Shown in pieces: positions 17,429 to 24,926 of a stretch of DNA of 64,000 nucleotides. The position numbers and the translations under genes are program-made. The stretch is from JAAYZQ01 sp034428935 (GTDB lineage Bacteria > Chloroflexota > Anaerolineae > JAAYZQ01), in contig DAOUHB010000097.1 in assembly GCA_034428935.1 (NCBI GenBank), forward strand, positions 1 through 64,000, written 5' to 3'. The stretch's first letter is position 1, and each line of letters begins with the position of its first letter. Under the pieces are notes generated by a model, which did not search any database, was not told where the DNA came from, and was given only the letters and a program-made list of their open reading frames with translations.

Positions 17429-18568
17429 TCAAAGGGCGTAAAGCATGGCTGCCAGCAGGGCCGCCCGCTCGGGCAGCGAGGAGAGGACGACGTGCTCGTG
17501 TTCGGCGTGGGCCCCATCGCCCACAGCGCCCAGGCCGTCCAGGGTGGGGATGCCCAGGGCGGCGGTAAAATTGCCGTCGGAGCCGCCGCCGCTGCCGGCT
17601 TCTGCCACCTCGAAGCCCATGTCGGCGGCCAGCGCCGCGGCCTGCTCGTAGAGCGCAGCCACGGCCGGCGTGCGAACCATGGGCGGCCGGCCGATGCCGC
17701 CCGAGATCTCCAGGGTGGCGCCCTCCAGGTGTGGCCGCAGGCCGCGAATTCGGGCATCGAGCCGGCCTGCCTGGACCTCGTCCATGACGCGGACGTCGAC
17801 CCCGGCCCAGGCCTCCTGCGGGACGACGTTGCTGCGGCTGCCACCGCCCACGACGCCGACGTTGACCGTTGTCCCGGCCTCGTAGTCGGTCAGGCCCTGG
17901 AGGACGAGGATCTGGTGCGCCAGCTCCTCGATGGCGTTGATGCCCTTGGCGTGGTCGACGCCGGCGTGGGCGGCCTGCCCTGTGACCGTCACCCGGTAGG
18001 CGCCCGTGCCCTTGCGCCAGGTCTTCAGGGCAGCGTTGGGCGGCTGGGCCGGCTCCAGGACCAGGACCCGGTCGTGGTACTGCGCCTCGGCCTCGAGCAC
18101 AGCCCGCGACGTCCGGCTGCCGGTCTCCTCGTCGGACGTGAGAAGCAGGGTGATGCGACGCGCGGGCAAGAGGTCGAGTTCCTGGAGGGCGCGGATGGCC
18201 CACAGGGCGTTGCAGATGCCCCCCTTCATGTCCAGGGCGCCGGGGCCGTACAGCCGGCCCTCCTCCACGCGCACCGGGCGCCGGGCCAGCGTGCCCACGT
18301 CCCAGACCGTGTCCATGTGGCACAGGAGAAGCGTTCCACCCTCGCCCTGGCCCCATCGGGCCCGGACGTGATCGCCTGCCGCCGCCTGGGGCAGGATCTC
18401 GATGACGGCGCCGAGGGCCTCCAGGCGAGCGGCGACAAATCGCGCCAGGCGGTCCACTGCCGGCTTGTCGTTGCTGGGCGATTCCAACTCCACCAGCTCG
18501 GTCAGCAGCGCCTCCATGGCGGGCTGATGGTCGCGAAGGTAGGCCAGGATCCTTTGCCCTGAAGTCAT
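17429..18568 (-). CDS. M20 family metallopeptidase (carboxypeptidase G2-like)
   Basis: 379 residues with the two-zinc M20 site: LLCHMDTVWD (H84), GALDMKGG (D113, bridging), TSDEETGS (E147 base and E148), E172 in LVLEPA, and the C-terminal HAEHEH. The central dimerisation domain includes GQAAHAGVDHAKGINAIEEL. The sequence resembles glutamate carboxypeptidases, which remove C-terminal Glu or Asp from peptides or conjugates, and no signal peptide is present, so it is cytoplasmic. Its ATG overlaps the stop of the peptide-binding lipoprotein gene (18565-18568), so it is the last gene of a coupled peptide-utilisation operon. Confidence 0.92.
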   Translation of the reverse strand: MTSGQRILAYLRDHQPAMEALLTELVELESPSNDKPAVDRLARFVAARLEALGAVIEILPQAAAGDHVRARWGQGEGGTLLLCHMDTVWDVGTLARRPVRVEEGRLYGPGALDMKGGICNALWAIRALQELDLLPARRITLLLTSDEETGSRTSRAVLEAEAQYHDRVLVLEPAQPPNAALKTWRKGTGAYRVTVTGQAAHAGVDHAKGINAIEELAHQILVLQGLTDYEAGTTVNVGVVGGGSRSNVVPQEAWAGVDVRVMDEVQAGRLDARIRGLRPHLEGATLEISGGIGRPPMVRTPAVAALYEQAAALAADMGFEVAEAGSGGGSDGNFTAALGIPTLDGLGAVGDGAHAEHEHVVLSSLPERAALLAAMLYAL

Positions 18569-20454
18569 GGTTGAGTCTCTCCCTCCTCCAGATACCACTC
18601 CCCGGCGTTCCAGGAGAGGGTATCCCAGACGTTGGGCTTGTAGCCCATGAAACGCGTGCTGAGCAGGTCGAGGGCCGGATAGGTGTAGAGATAGATGTGG
18701 GGGCGCTCGGCGGCGACGCGTTCGGCCAGCCTCTGGTACGCCGCGGCGCGCGCGCCGGGATCGAGGCTGGAGCCGGCGGCGGCCAACGCGGCATCGGCCT
18801 CCTCGTCGATCCACCGCCCAAAGTTGTAGCCCTTGCCCGCGTTCTTGTCGCAGGGGATGTTGCTGGAGGCAAAGGTTCCGTTCAGGCGGCCGTAGGGCTC
18901 GATGCCGTAGCCGGCGCCGTACAGGAGCATGTCAAACTGCCCCCAACTGCGAAAGGCGCCCCGGTCGTAGCTGCTGAATAGCGCCGCGGGAGACACCCTG
19001 GTGACGGTCACTTCGATGCCGACCTTTTTCAGCATGCCGGCGATCATCTGCGCCGTCCGCCGCCTGAGCTCGTGGCCGGCGGTCGTCCGGAGCTCGATCT
19101 GCAGCGGCCGGCCTGGCGCGGCGTACAGGCAGCCATGACACTCGCGGACCTGGTCGTCGTTTCGATCCTTCCAGCCGGCCTCATCCAGGAGCGTCCTGGC
19201 CCACTCCAGGTCGTAGGCCGTGGGTGCGATGGTGGTGGCAAAGGGCCCCTGGTTCAGCTCGGTGGTGGCCAGGGAACCGTACTTGGGCAGGGTGGCGGCC
19301 AGGATGGTCTGCTTGTCGATGGCCGCCTCGATGGCCTCGCGGACGCGGGGATCGCCCAGGGCCCAGTGCCAGGCCGGACTCCGCCGCAACGAATCGGCGC
19401 AGGGCGCCGTGCCCTTCGGGTTGCGCAGGTTCAGCACCAGTCGCTCGGTGCCCGTGCTGGGCGGGTGTGAGACCTTGACCCCCGGCCAGCCTTCGGCCCC
19501 AAACAGGTCGACCTCGGCCACGTCCCAGACCAAGTCGAGCTCCCCCTTCCTCAGCAGCTCGATGCCCTCCTCGCTGCTGTCGATCCAGCGCAGGATCACG
19601 GCATCGAGGTAGGGCTGGCCCCTGGACGCCCAGCTTTCGTACTCCAGGTTGCGCACAGCCGTCAGGTGGTCGGCGAGCGCCCATTCCTGGAGGACAAAGG
19701 GCCCGAGAACAGGATCCGGATAGCGGTTGTACTCCCAGGTAGCCATGGCCTCGGGCTCCAGGCCGGTGTGTCCGGGCAGGATCGACTCGGCAAACAGGGT
19801 CAGGAAGGCCGGGTAGAACCTGGCCAACTGGATGGTGAGGGTGTAGGGGTCGGGGCAGGTCAGGGAGGTGATGAGCCCATAGTCGCCGATCTTGTCGGGC
19901 TCCAGGTGAGAAACCGCCTGGTAGGTAAAGAGGACGTCCTGGCAGTCAAAAGGATCGCCGTCGGACCAGGTGACGTTCTTTTTCAGGTGATAGGTGATCG
20001 TCAGGCCATCGGGCGAGACGCCGCCGTTTTCCAGCGACGGCACTTCGGTGGCCAGGTCAGGGGCCCAGGTGCCGTCGGGCCGGACCTGCACCAGGCCGCG
20101 CTCAAAGAGGGCGCCGGCCACGTCGCCCGCCGCCTGGGTGCGGAGGTAGGCGTTGAGCAGGTCCGGCTCGTAGCGCAGCCCCAGGACCACCGTGCCGCCC
20201 CGCCTGTCGCCGTCCGTCCCGGAGCGCGTGGCCCGGGCGGTCGGCGAAAGGGCGGTGGGTGTCCCGGCGTCGGTAGGCTGGCTCTGGGGGGTCGGGCCGC
20301 AGGCAGAGACGAGGGCCGCCAACAACAGGCCCAGGAGCAGGGCGCTCCCGGCCAGGGCGCCCCACCCAGTTCTCCTGGCGTCCACAGCCCTCGGCGGTCG
20401 CCGTCCGGGGCCGTCCGCTGCCCCGGCTGTCGCTGGGGGAGCGACAGAGCTCAT
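18565..20454 (-). CDS. Family 5 peptide/oligopeptide-binding lipoprotein
   Basis: 629 residues. The ABC-transporter family 5 solute-binding fold (DppA/OppA type) is clear: LVQVRPDGTWAPDLATEVP, LTITYHLKKNVTWSDGDPF, DVLFTYQAV and the ending segments typical of dipeptide binders. A lipobox LVSAC (Cys52) follows a 30-residue N-terminal extension and a Thr/Pro-rich linker; a shorter GTG start (about residue 24) is possible, but ATG 20454 overlaps the lysA-like stop (20451-20454), indicating coupling. No permease or ATPase genes accompany it here, so it must use transporter subunits encoded elsewhere or act as a receptor. Position between a decarboxylase and an M20 peptidase supports peptide substrates. 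Confidence 0.92.
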   Translation of the reverse strand: MSSVAPPATAGAADGPGRRPPRAVDARRTGWGALAGSALLLGLLLAALVSACGPTPQSQPTDAGTPTALSPTARATRSGTDGDRRGGTVVLGLRYEPDLLNAYLRTQAAGDVAGALFERGLVQVRPDGTWAPDLATEVPSLENGGVSPDGLTITYHLKKNVTWSDGDPFDCQDVLFTYQAVSHLEPDKIGDYGLITSLTCPDPYTLTIQLARFYPAFLTLFAESILPGHTGLEPEAMATWEYNRYPDPVLGPFVLQEWALADHLTAVRNLEYESWASRGQPYLDAVILRWIDSSEEGIELLRKGELDLVWDVAEVDLFGAEGWPGVKVSHPPSTGTERLVLNLRNPKGTAPCADSLRRSPAWHWALGDPRVREAIEAAIDKQTILAATLPKYGSLATTELNQGPFATTIAPTAYDLEWARTLLDEAGWKDRNDDQVRECHGCLYAAPGRPLQIELRTTAGHELRRRTAQMIAGMLKKVGIEVTVTRVSPAALFSSYDRGAFRSWGQFDMLLYGAGYGIEPYGRLNGTFASSNIPCDKNAGKGYNFGRWIDEEADAALAAAGSSLDPGARAAAYQRLAERVAAERPHIYLYTYPALDLLSTRFMGYKPNVWDTLSWNAGEWYLEEGETQP

Positions 20455-21794
20455 GGCAGCCCGGCCAGGGGCCTATCCAGGCGGAACAGGTCGGCCACCT
20501 GCTCGCGCTCGCGAACGACCTGGGCCTGGCCGGCCGCCAGCCAGAGGACCGCCGGCCGGCAGGTGCCGTTATAGTTGCTGGACATGCTAAGCTGATAGGC
20601 GCCGCCGACGGGCACGGCGACGAGTTCGCCCGGCTGCACCTCGGGCATGGCCAGCTCCTCAATGAGGACGTCGCCGCTCTCGCAGATGGGGCCTCCCAGC
20701 CAGGCGGGCCCCGCCGCCGGCCGGTTGGGCGCGGCCACGGGCAGAGCCGAGTAGCGGGCGCCATAAAGGGCCGGCCGCACGTTGTCGGTCAGCCCGCCGT
20801 CGAGGAGCAGCCAGCGGCGGTGGGCCGTGTGCTTGACGGCGCCCAGGCGATAGAGGGCCACGCCGGCCCTGGCCACCAGGCTGCGCCCCGGCTCGAACTG
20901 GAGGCGGGGCAGGGGCAGGCTGTGGCGCCGGCAGCCCTCTTCCAACTGCGTGGCCACGTACCGGACGTAATTCTCAATCTCCGGGTGGGGCAGCTCGCTC
21001 TCGTGATAGGCTACGCCCCAACCGCCGCCAGGGCTCAGGGCCTCGGGAATCCAGTCCACGTCGCGGCGGAGCGCGGCGAGAAGCTCCAGGACCACGTCCA
21101 GGGCGGGGCTGATGGGCTCCGGGTCGTGAAAGTGCGAGCCCTGGTGAAAGTGAATGCCGCCGAGATGCAACCCCTGCTCCTGGCAGAGCCCCACCGCCTG
21201 GCGTGCCTCGGCGACGCTCATGCCAAACTTGCTGTCCTCCTGGCCCGTCTGGGTAAAGGCGTGGTGGGTGGCCACGGCCAGTCCCGGGCGCAGGCGCAGC
21301 CAGAGATCGGGCAGGGGCGCCCGGGCAGCGGGCGCCAGCGAGGCGATGTGCTCCATCTCGACCATGTTGTCGATGACCAGGGTCCCGGCGTGGACCAGGG
21401 CGGCCTGCAGGTCGGCGGCGCTCTTGTTCACACCGTGGACCAGGATGCGCCGGCGGTCCACGCCGGCGGCTACGGCAACCGCGATCTCGCCGGCGCCGGT
21501 GCAGTCGAGCCACAGATCCCGGTGCTGTACCCATTGGGCGACGGCCAGGCAGAGAAAGGCCTTGGCCGCGTAGGTGATGCCCGAGGGGCCGGGGTAGAAG
21601 CGGGCCAGGGCGGCGCGGTAGGCGGCCACGGCAGCGTCCATGCTCGCCTCGTCGTAAAGGTACAGGGGGGTGCCGTGCTCCTCCGCCAGCTTTCCCAGGT
21701 CGCAGCCCGCGATGGACAATTGCTCGCCTTCGATGCGGGCGGTGATGGGAAAGAGGTCCAGGCGGGCGGCGGGGTCGTAGCGATCCTCGTCCAT
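20451..21794 (-). CDS. lysA: Diaminopimelate decarboxylase-like PLP enzyme
   Basis: 447 residues, fold type III PLP decarboxylase. Seen: PLP lysine in ITYAAKAF (K78), HQGSHFHDPE, the phosphate-binding SPGGGWGV, EPGRSLVARAG and the active-site cysteine segment GGPICESGDVL from the partner subunit. These agree best with meso-diaminopimelate decarboxylase, the last step of lysine biosynthesis, though related decarboxylases of arginine or carboxynorspermidine share most motifs. It sits in an operon with D-aminopeptidase, a peptide-binding protein and M20 peptidase rather than with dap genes. It could therefore process diaminopimelate released from imported peptides; that is inference. ATG 21794 lies 11 bp after the D-aminopeptidase stop. 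Confidence 0.9.
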   Translation of the reverse strand: MDEDRYDPAARLDLFPITARIEGEQLSIAGCDLGKLAEEHGTPLYLYDEASMDAAVAAYRAALARFYPGPSGITYAAKAFLCLAVAQWVQHRDLWLDCTGAGEIAVAVAAGVDRRRILVHGVNKSAADLQAALVHAGTLVIDNMVEMEHIASLAPAARAPLPDLWLRLRPGLAVATHHAFTQTGQEDSKFGMSVAEARQAVGLCQEQGLHLGGIHFHQGSHFHDPEPISPALDVVLELLAALRRDVDWIPEALSPGGGWGVAYHESELPHPEIENYVRYVATQLEEGCRRHSLPLPRLQFEPGRSLVARAGVALYRLGAVKHTAHRRWLLLDGGLTDNVRPALYGARYSALPVAAPNRPAAGPAWLGGPICESGDVLIEELAMPEVQPGELVAVPVGGAYQLSMSSNYNGTCRPAVLWLAAGQAQVVREREQVADLFRLDRPLAGLP

Positions 21795-21805
21795 GGACCG
21801 GCCTC

Positions 21806-22630
21806 CTATTCCCGCGCCAGCGAGACGGCAGCGCGAAAGATGCGGTAGGCAGTGGGCACGTCGGGTGCGGTGAACTCGACCTTTCTGGCTTCCAGGCGCC
21901 GGAGGTCTGGCAGGATGGCCATGCGGTCGGCCCGCTCGGTGTGGGACATTTCCAGGGTGACCGTCAGCGGCAGGTCAAAGAGCAGGGGGGGAGGGGCGTC
22001 GCCTGCGGCCAGGCGCCGGACAGCCCGCTGGGCCGCCTCCTGGATTCTCTGCTGCGAAACCTGCGGAGGCAGGAGCTCGGCGGCCATGCGGCTGCTGGCC
22101 CGCTTGACCACGGCGACCTCGATGTTGCCCAACAGCTCGCGGCCCTCGGCGCACGCCGTCTGATCCCCCGAAACCAGGATGACCGGGACGCCAAAGTGGC
22201 CACACACGGCGGCGTTCAGGCCGATCTCGCCCACCGGGTGGCCGTTGAGCCACAGGTTGGCCACGCTTGTGGACGACCAGGTGTGGTCGAGGATGGCGCC
22301 GGACGAGCCGACACGGGCATGATAGCCGACCAGCATGGCAGCGGCAATGCCCGAATCCACCCCCTGGACCATGGAAAAAGGAGAGGGACTGCCAGAGTTT
22401 AACCGCGCCCGGGGATCCAGCTCTTCCACGAGGATGTTCTCCCCGGAGTTGTGGCCGTCGGCGACAATGACTTCTTCCGCTCCGCCTTCCATGGCGCCAC
22501 GGATGGCGGCGTTGACGTCGCCGGTCATGAGCTTGCGAAAGCGGGCGTACTCGGCGTGTTTCGGATCGACGTGATCCCAACTGACGACGCCGGTGACTCC
22601 TTCCATGTCGGCTGCGATCAAGATCTTCAT
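21806..22630 (-). CDS. dppA: M55 family D-aminopeptidase
   Basis: 274 residues matching DppA of Bacillus: N-terminal MKILIAADMEGVTGV with zinc-binding D8 and E10, VADGHNSGEN, and VGYHARVGSSGAILDHTWSS carrying the active-site His residues. DppA forms a self-compartmentalising decamer that cleaves N-terminal D-residues such as D-Ala-D-Ala. ATG 22630 is preceded by AAGGAGGATCC and is the first gene downstream of the promoter at 22748-22776. It opens an operon with a LysA-like decarboxylase, a peptide-binding lipoprotein and an M20 peptidase, which suggests use of cell-wall-derived peptides. The symbol is by homology to the Bacillus protein, not the E. coli binding protein of the same name. Confidence 0.92.
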   Translation of the reverse strand: MKILIAADMEGVTGVVSWDHVDPKHAEYARFRKLMTGDVNAAIRGAMEGGAEEVIVADGHNSGENILVEELDPRARLNSGSPSPFSMVQGVDSGIAAAMLVGYHARVGSSGAILDHTWSSTSVANLWLNGHPVGEIGLNAAVCGHFGVPVILVSGDQTACAEGRELLGNIEVAVVKRASSRMAAELLPPQVSQQRIQEAAQRAVRRLAAGDAPPPLLFDLPLTVTLEMSHTERADRMAILPDLRRLEARKVEFTAPDVPTAYRIFRAAVSLARE

Positions 22631-22747
22631 GGATCCTCCTTGAGCCAAGTCGAGCCAGGTCAGCCACGCGGCAGCACTCCCGGGCCGGCGGGTCAGAAAC
22701 AGAGCGGGACCACAGCGCCGGGCGCGGCCTGGCCACTCCGGTAGGCC

Positions 22748-22776
22748 ATTATAGGTGATGTAGGTGGAAAAGTCAA
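22748..22776 (-). promoter_or_regulatory. Sigma70-type promoter for D-aminopeptidase operon
   Basis: TTGACT (22771-22776), 17 bp, TATAAT (22748-22753) on the minus strand. It predicts a leader of about 110 nt before ATG 22630. Confidence 0.75.
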
Positions 22777-22805
22777 AGCCGGGAAAAGGGGTCTCCGGCT
22801 CGCGA

Positions 22806-23072
22806 TCAGTGCGCGGCCGCCGGTGACCCGTCCCGGACGGCGCCATCCCTTCCCTTGGGCATGGCCAGCAGCTCGATCATGTCGTGCTGGTACTCTTCTT
22901 TGCACGAAGGGCAGCGCTGCAATGCCTTCTGAGCGATGGGCATAATGGCCCGGGGGTCCATGCCTTCGGCCAGTAAATCTGACAGGTAGTCCAGGAACAC
23001 GAAACAGTCGTCGCAGGAAAGTGGTTCATCACTTGCTGTTGCTCGCAACAAGATCTGCCACAGACTTTCCAT
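22806..23072 (-). CDS. Small double-CxxC protein
   Basis: 88 residues with two CxxC pairs, CDDC near residue 20 and CPSC near residue 55, separated by a helical stretch (FVFLDYLSDLLAEGMDPRAIMPIAQKALQ). This is the layout of small zinc-binding, anti-sigma-like (zf-HC2-type) modules, but without a membrane segment. The last 20 residues look disordered. ATG 23072 has GAGAGGA upstream and the gene has its own near-consensus promoter with a palindrome just downstream of it (23132-23157). It may bind a regulator or a redox partner; no function is assigned. No sigma factor gene is adjacent. Confidence 0.75.
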   Translation of the reverse strand: MESLWQILLRATASDEPLSCDDCFVFLDYLSDLLAEGMDPRAIMPIAQKALQRCPSCKEEYQHDMIELLAMPKGRDGAVRDGSPAAAH

Positions 23073-23131
23073 AGAGCTGGATCCTCTCCCGGCAGATCGC
23101 CAGCAGAAGAGGGCGCTACCGCCGACCTGCC

Positions 23132-23157
23132 AATTATGTAATTTAGGTTACACAATT
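23132..23157. promoter_or_regulatory. Palindromic operator, CRP/FNR-like
   Basis: A 26-bp dyad, AATTATGTAA-6-TTACACAATT, has arms that differ at one position only; the core is TGTAA-N6-TTACA. It lies just downstream of the -10 box (23161-23166), covering the expected transcription start, so a repressor would block initiation. The spacing fits CRP/FNR-superfamily sites, but the binding protein is unknown. Confidence 0.6.
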
Positions 23158-23160
23158 GAT

Positions 23161-23189
23161 AGTATAGCAGCCGGATAGACGGTTGTCAA
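23161..23189 (-). promoter_or_regulatory. Near-consensus promoter for double-CxxC gene
   Basis: Perfect TTGACA (23184-23189), 17 bp, TATACT (23161-23166) on the minus strand. The -35 box directly abuts the terminator hairpin of the upstream trehalose synthase gene. Confidence 0.8.
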
Positions 23190-23219
23190 ATCCGGGCCGC
23201 GCCACGGCGCGGCCCGGAT
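23190..23219 (-). terminator. Hairpin terminator after trehalose synthase
   Basis: A perfect 13-bp stem, ATCCGGGCCGCGC / GCGCGGCCCGGAT, has a 4-nt loop. On the minus strand it is followed only by TTGACAAC, so the T-tract is minimal and doubles as the next promoter's -35. Confidence 0.65.
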
Positions 23220-23237
23220 GGTGCAAACAACCCCCCG

Positions 23238-24890
23238 CTACAGGCGCAGCCAACGATATCCATAACGGCCCAGCTCTAGCGTGTAAGGGGCCTCTCCCAC
23301 GGGAGGCAGCGCTGTATCGTCCAGGACATCGGTGGGCGAACGGCCGGCATAGGCCGACAGGTTCAGGACGGCGGTCTGGGGTTCGGCCGACAGATTGTTT
23401 ACCGAGAGCAGCGTCTCGTCGTCGTGCCTTCGCAGGAACGCCAGGACGGCGGGGGTTGTGCTGCCGGGGTGGGCCATATCGGCTGCGTCCAGGAAGTGAA
23501 CATCGCCGTAGCCGAGGATCGATTGCTCCTTGCGGACGGCGATCATGTGCCGCATGCGGTGCCAGAGGGAGCCGGGGTCGGCTCGCTGGGCCTCCACGTT
23601 GACCCGCCGGTAGCCATAGACCTCGTCGTCGATGACCGGCGAGTATAGGTCGGCGGGGTCGGCTGCGGAAAAGCCGGCGTTGGGCCCCGCGTTCCACTGC
23701 ATGGGTGTGCGCACGCCCATGCGATCCTCCAGCCAGATGTTGTCGCCCATGCCAATCTCGTCGCCATAGTACAAGACGGGCGCGCCGGGCAGGGTGAACA
23801 ACAGCGAGTTGGCCAGCTCGATGCGCTCCCGGTCGTTGTCCAGGAGGGGGGCCAGGCGGCGCCGGATGCCCAGATTGAGGCGCATGCGCGGCTCGGGCGC
23901 GTAAAACTCCCACATGAACTGGCGCTCCTCCTCCGTCACCATCTCCAGGGTCAGCTCGTCGTGGTTGCGGAGGAACGTGGCCCAGTGGCACGACCCGGGG
24001 ATGTCGGGCGTGCGGTCCAGGATGTTCAGGATCGGCGTGCGGTCGCCGCGTGCCAGCGCCAGGTAGATGCGGGGCATGAGGGGAAAGTGAAAGTTCATGT
24101 GGAACTCGTCGCCCTCGCCCAGGTAGGGCCGCACGTCTTCGGGCCATTGGTTGGCCTCCGACAGGAGCATGGTGCCGGGGGCCACGCGATCCACAAAGGC
24201 GCGCAGGAGCTTCAGATAGGCGTGGGTTTCGGGCAGGTTCTCGCAGTTGGTGCCCTCCCGCTCAAACAGGTAGGGGACGGCGTCCACGCGAAAGCCGTCG
24301 ATCCCCAGCTCCAACCAGTGACGGACGATCTCCAGCATCTCTGCCTGGACCTCTGGGTTGTCATAATTTAGGTCCGGTTGGTGGTGGAAGAAGCGGTGCC
24401 AGAAGTATTCGCCGCGCTTTTCGTCCCAGGTCCAGTTGGACGGCTCGTAGTCGATAAAGATAATGCGCGCTTGTTCGTATCGCTGGTCGGTGGGGCTCCA
24501 GACGTACCAGTCCCGGTACTTCTCGTGGTGGGGGTGCGAGGGGTCCCGTGACGCCTGGAACCAGGGATGCTGGTCGGAGGTGTGGTTGGGAATGAGGTCG
24601 GCGATGACGCGCAGGCCGCGGCGGTGGGCCTCGACCAGCAAGGTCCGAAAGTCCTCCACTGTGCCATAGTCAGGGTGGATCTGATAAAAGTCCGAGACGT
24701 CGTAGCCGTCGTCGCGCAGGGGTGAGGGATAGATGGGCAGCAGCCAGATGCAGTCGATGCCCAGTTCCCGGATATAGTCAAGACGCGAGATCATCCCCTG
24801 CAGGTCGCCGATGCCGTCTCCGTTGCCGTCGGCAAAGGCCCGCACAACGACCTCGTAAAAAACTGCATTCTTGTACCACTCTATTGTCAT
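23238..24890 (-). CDS. treS: Trehalose synthase (maltose glucosylmutase), GH13
   Basis: 550 residues. TreS interconverts maltose and trehalose by intramolecular rearrangement. Seen: KNAVFYEVVVRAFADGNGDG, GIDCIWLLPIYPSPLRDDGY, and the GH13 triad GFRVDAVP (D203 nucleophile), LLSEANQWPEDV (E245 acid/base) and FLRNHDELTLEM (D311). A C-terminal beta-sandwich ends the protein; the maltokinase domain found fused in some homologues is absent. Cytoplasmic. ATG 24890 has GGAGTGAG upstream and lies 36 bp from the end of the restriction-modification gene, with no separate promoter obvious. The nearby alpha-glucoside importer would supply its substrate, which is inference from context. Alternatives are alpha-amylase-like glucosidases, less likely given the N-terminal signature. 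Confidence 0.92.
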   Translation of the reverse strand: MTIEWYKNAVFYEVVVRAFADGNGDGIGDLQGMISRLDYIRELGIDCIWLLPIYPSPLRDDGYDVSDFYQIHPDYGTVEDFRTLLVEAHRRGLRVIADLIPNHTSDQHPWFQASRDPSHPHHEKYRDWYVWSPTDQRYEQARIIFIDYEPSNWTWDEKRGEYFWHRFFHHQPDLNYDNPEVQAEMLEIVRHWLELGIDGFRVDAVPYLFEREGTNCENLPETHAYLKLLRAFVDRVAPGTMLLSEANQWPEDVRPYLGEGDEFHMNFHFPLMPRIYLALARGDRTPILNILDRTPDIPGSCHWATFLRNHDELTLEMVTEEERQFMWEFYAPEPRMRLNLGIRRRLAPLLDNDRERIELANSLLFTLPGAPVLYYGDEIGMGDNIWLEDRMGVRTPMQWNAGPNAGFSAADPADLYSPVIDDEVYGYRRVNVEAQRADPGSLWHRMRHMIAVRKEQSILGYGDVHFLDAADMAHPGSTTPAVLAFLRRHDDETLLSVNNLSAEPQTAVLNLSAYAGRSPTDVLDDTALPPVGEAPYTLELGRYGYRWLRL

Positions 24891-24926
24891 TGCTCACTCC
24901 ACAACTCTAGCGGCGCCTTTTCCGTA

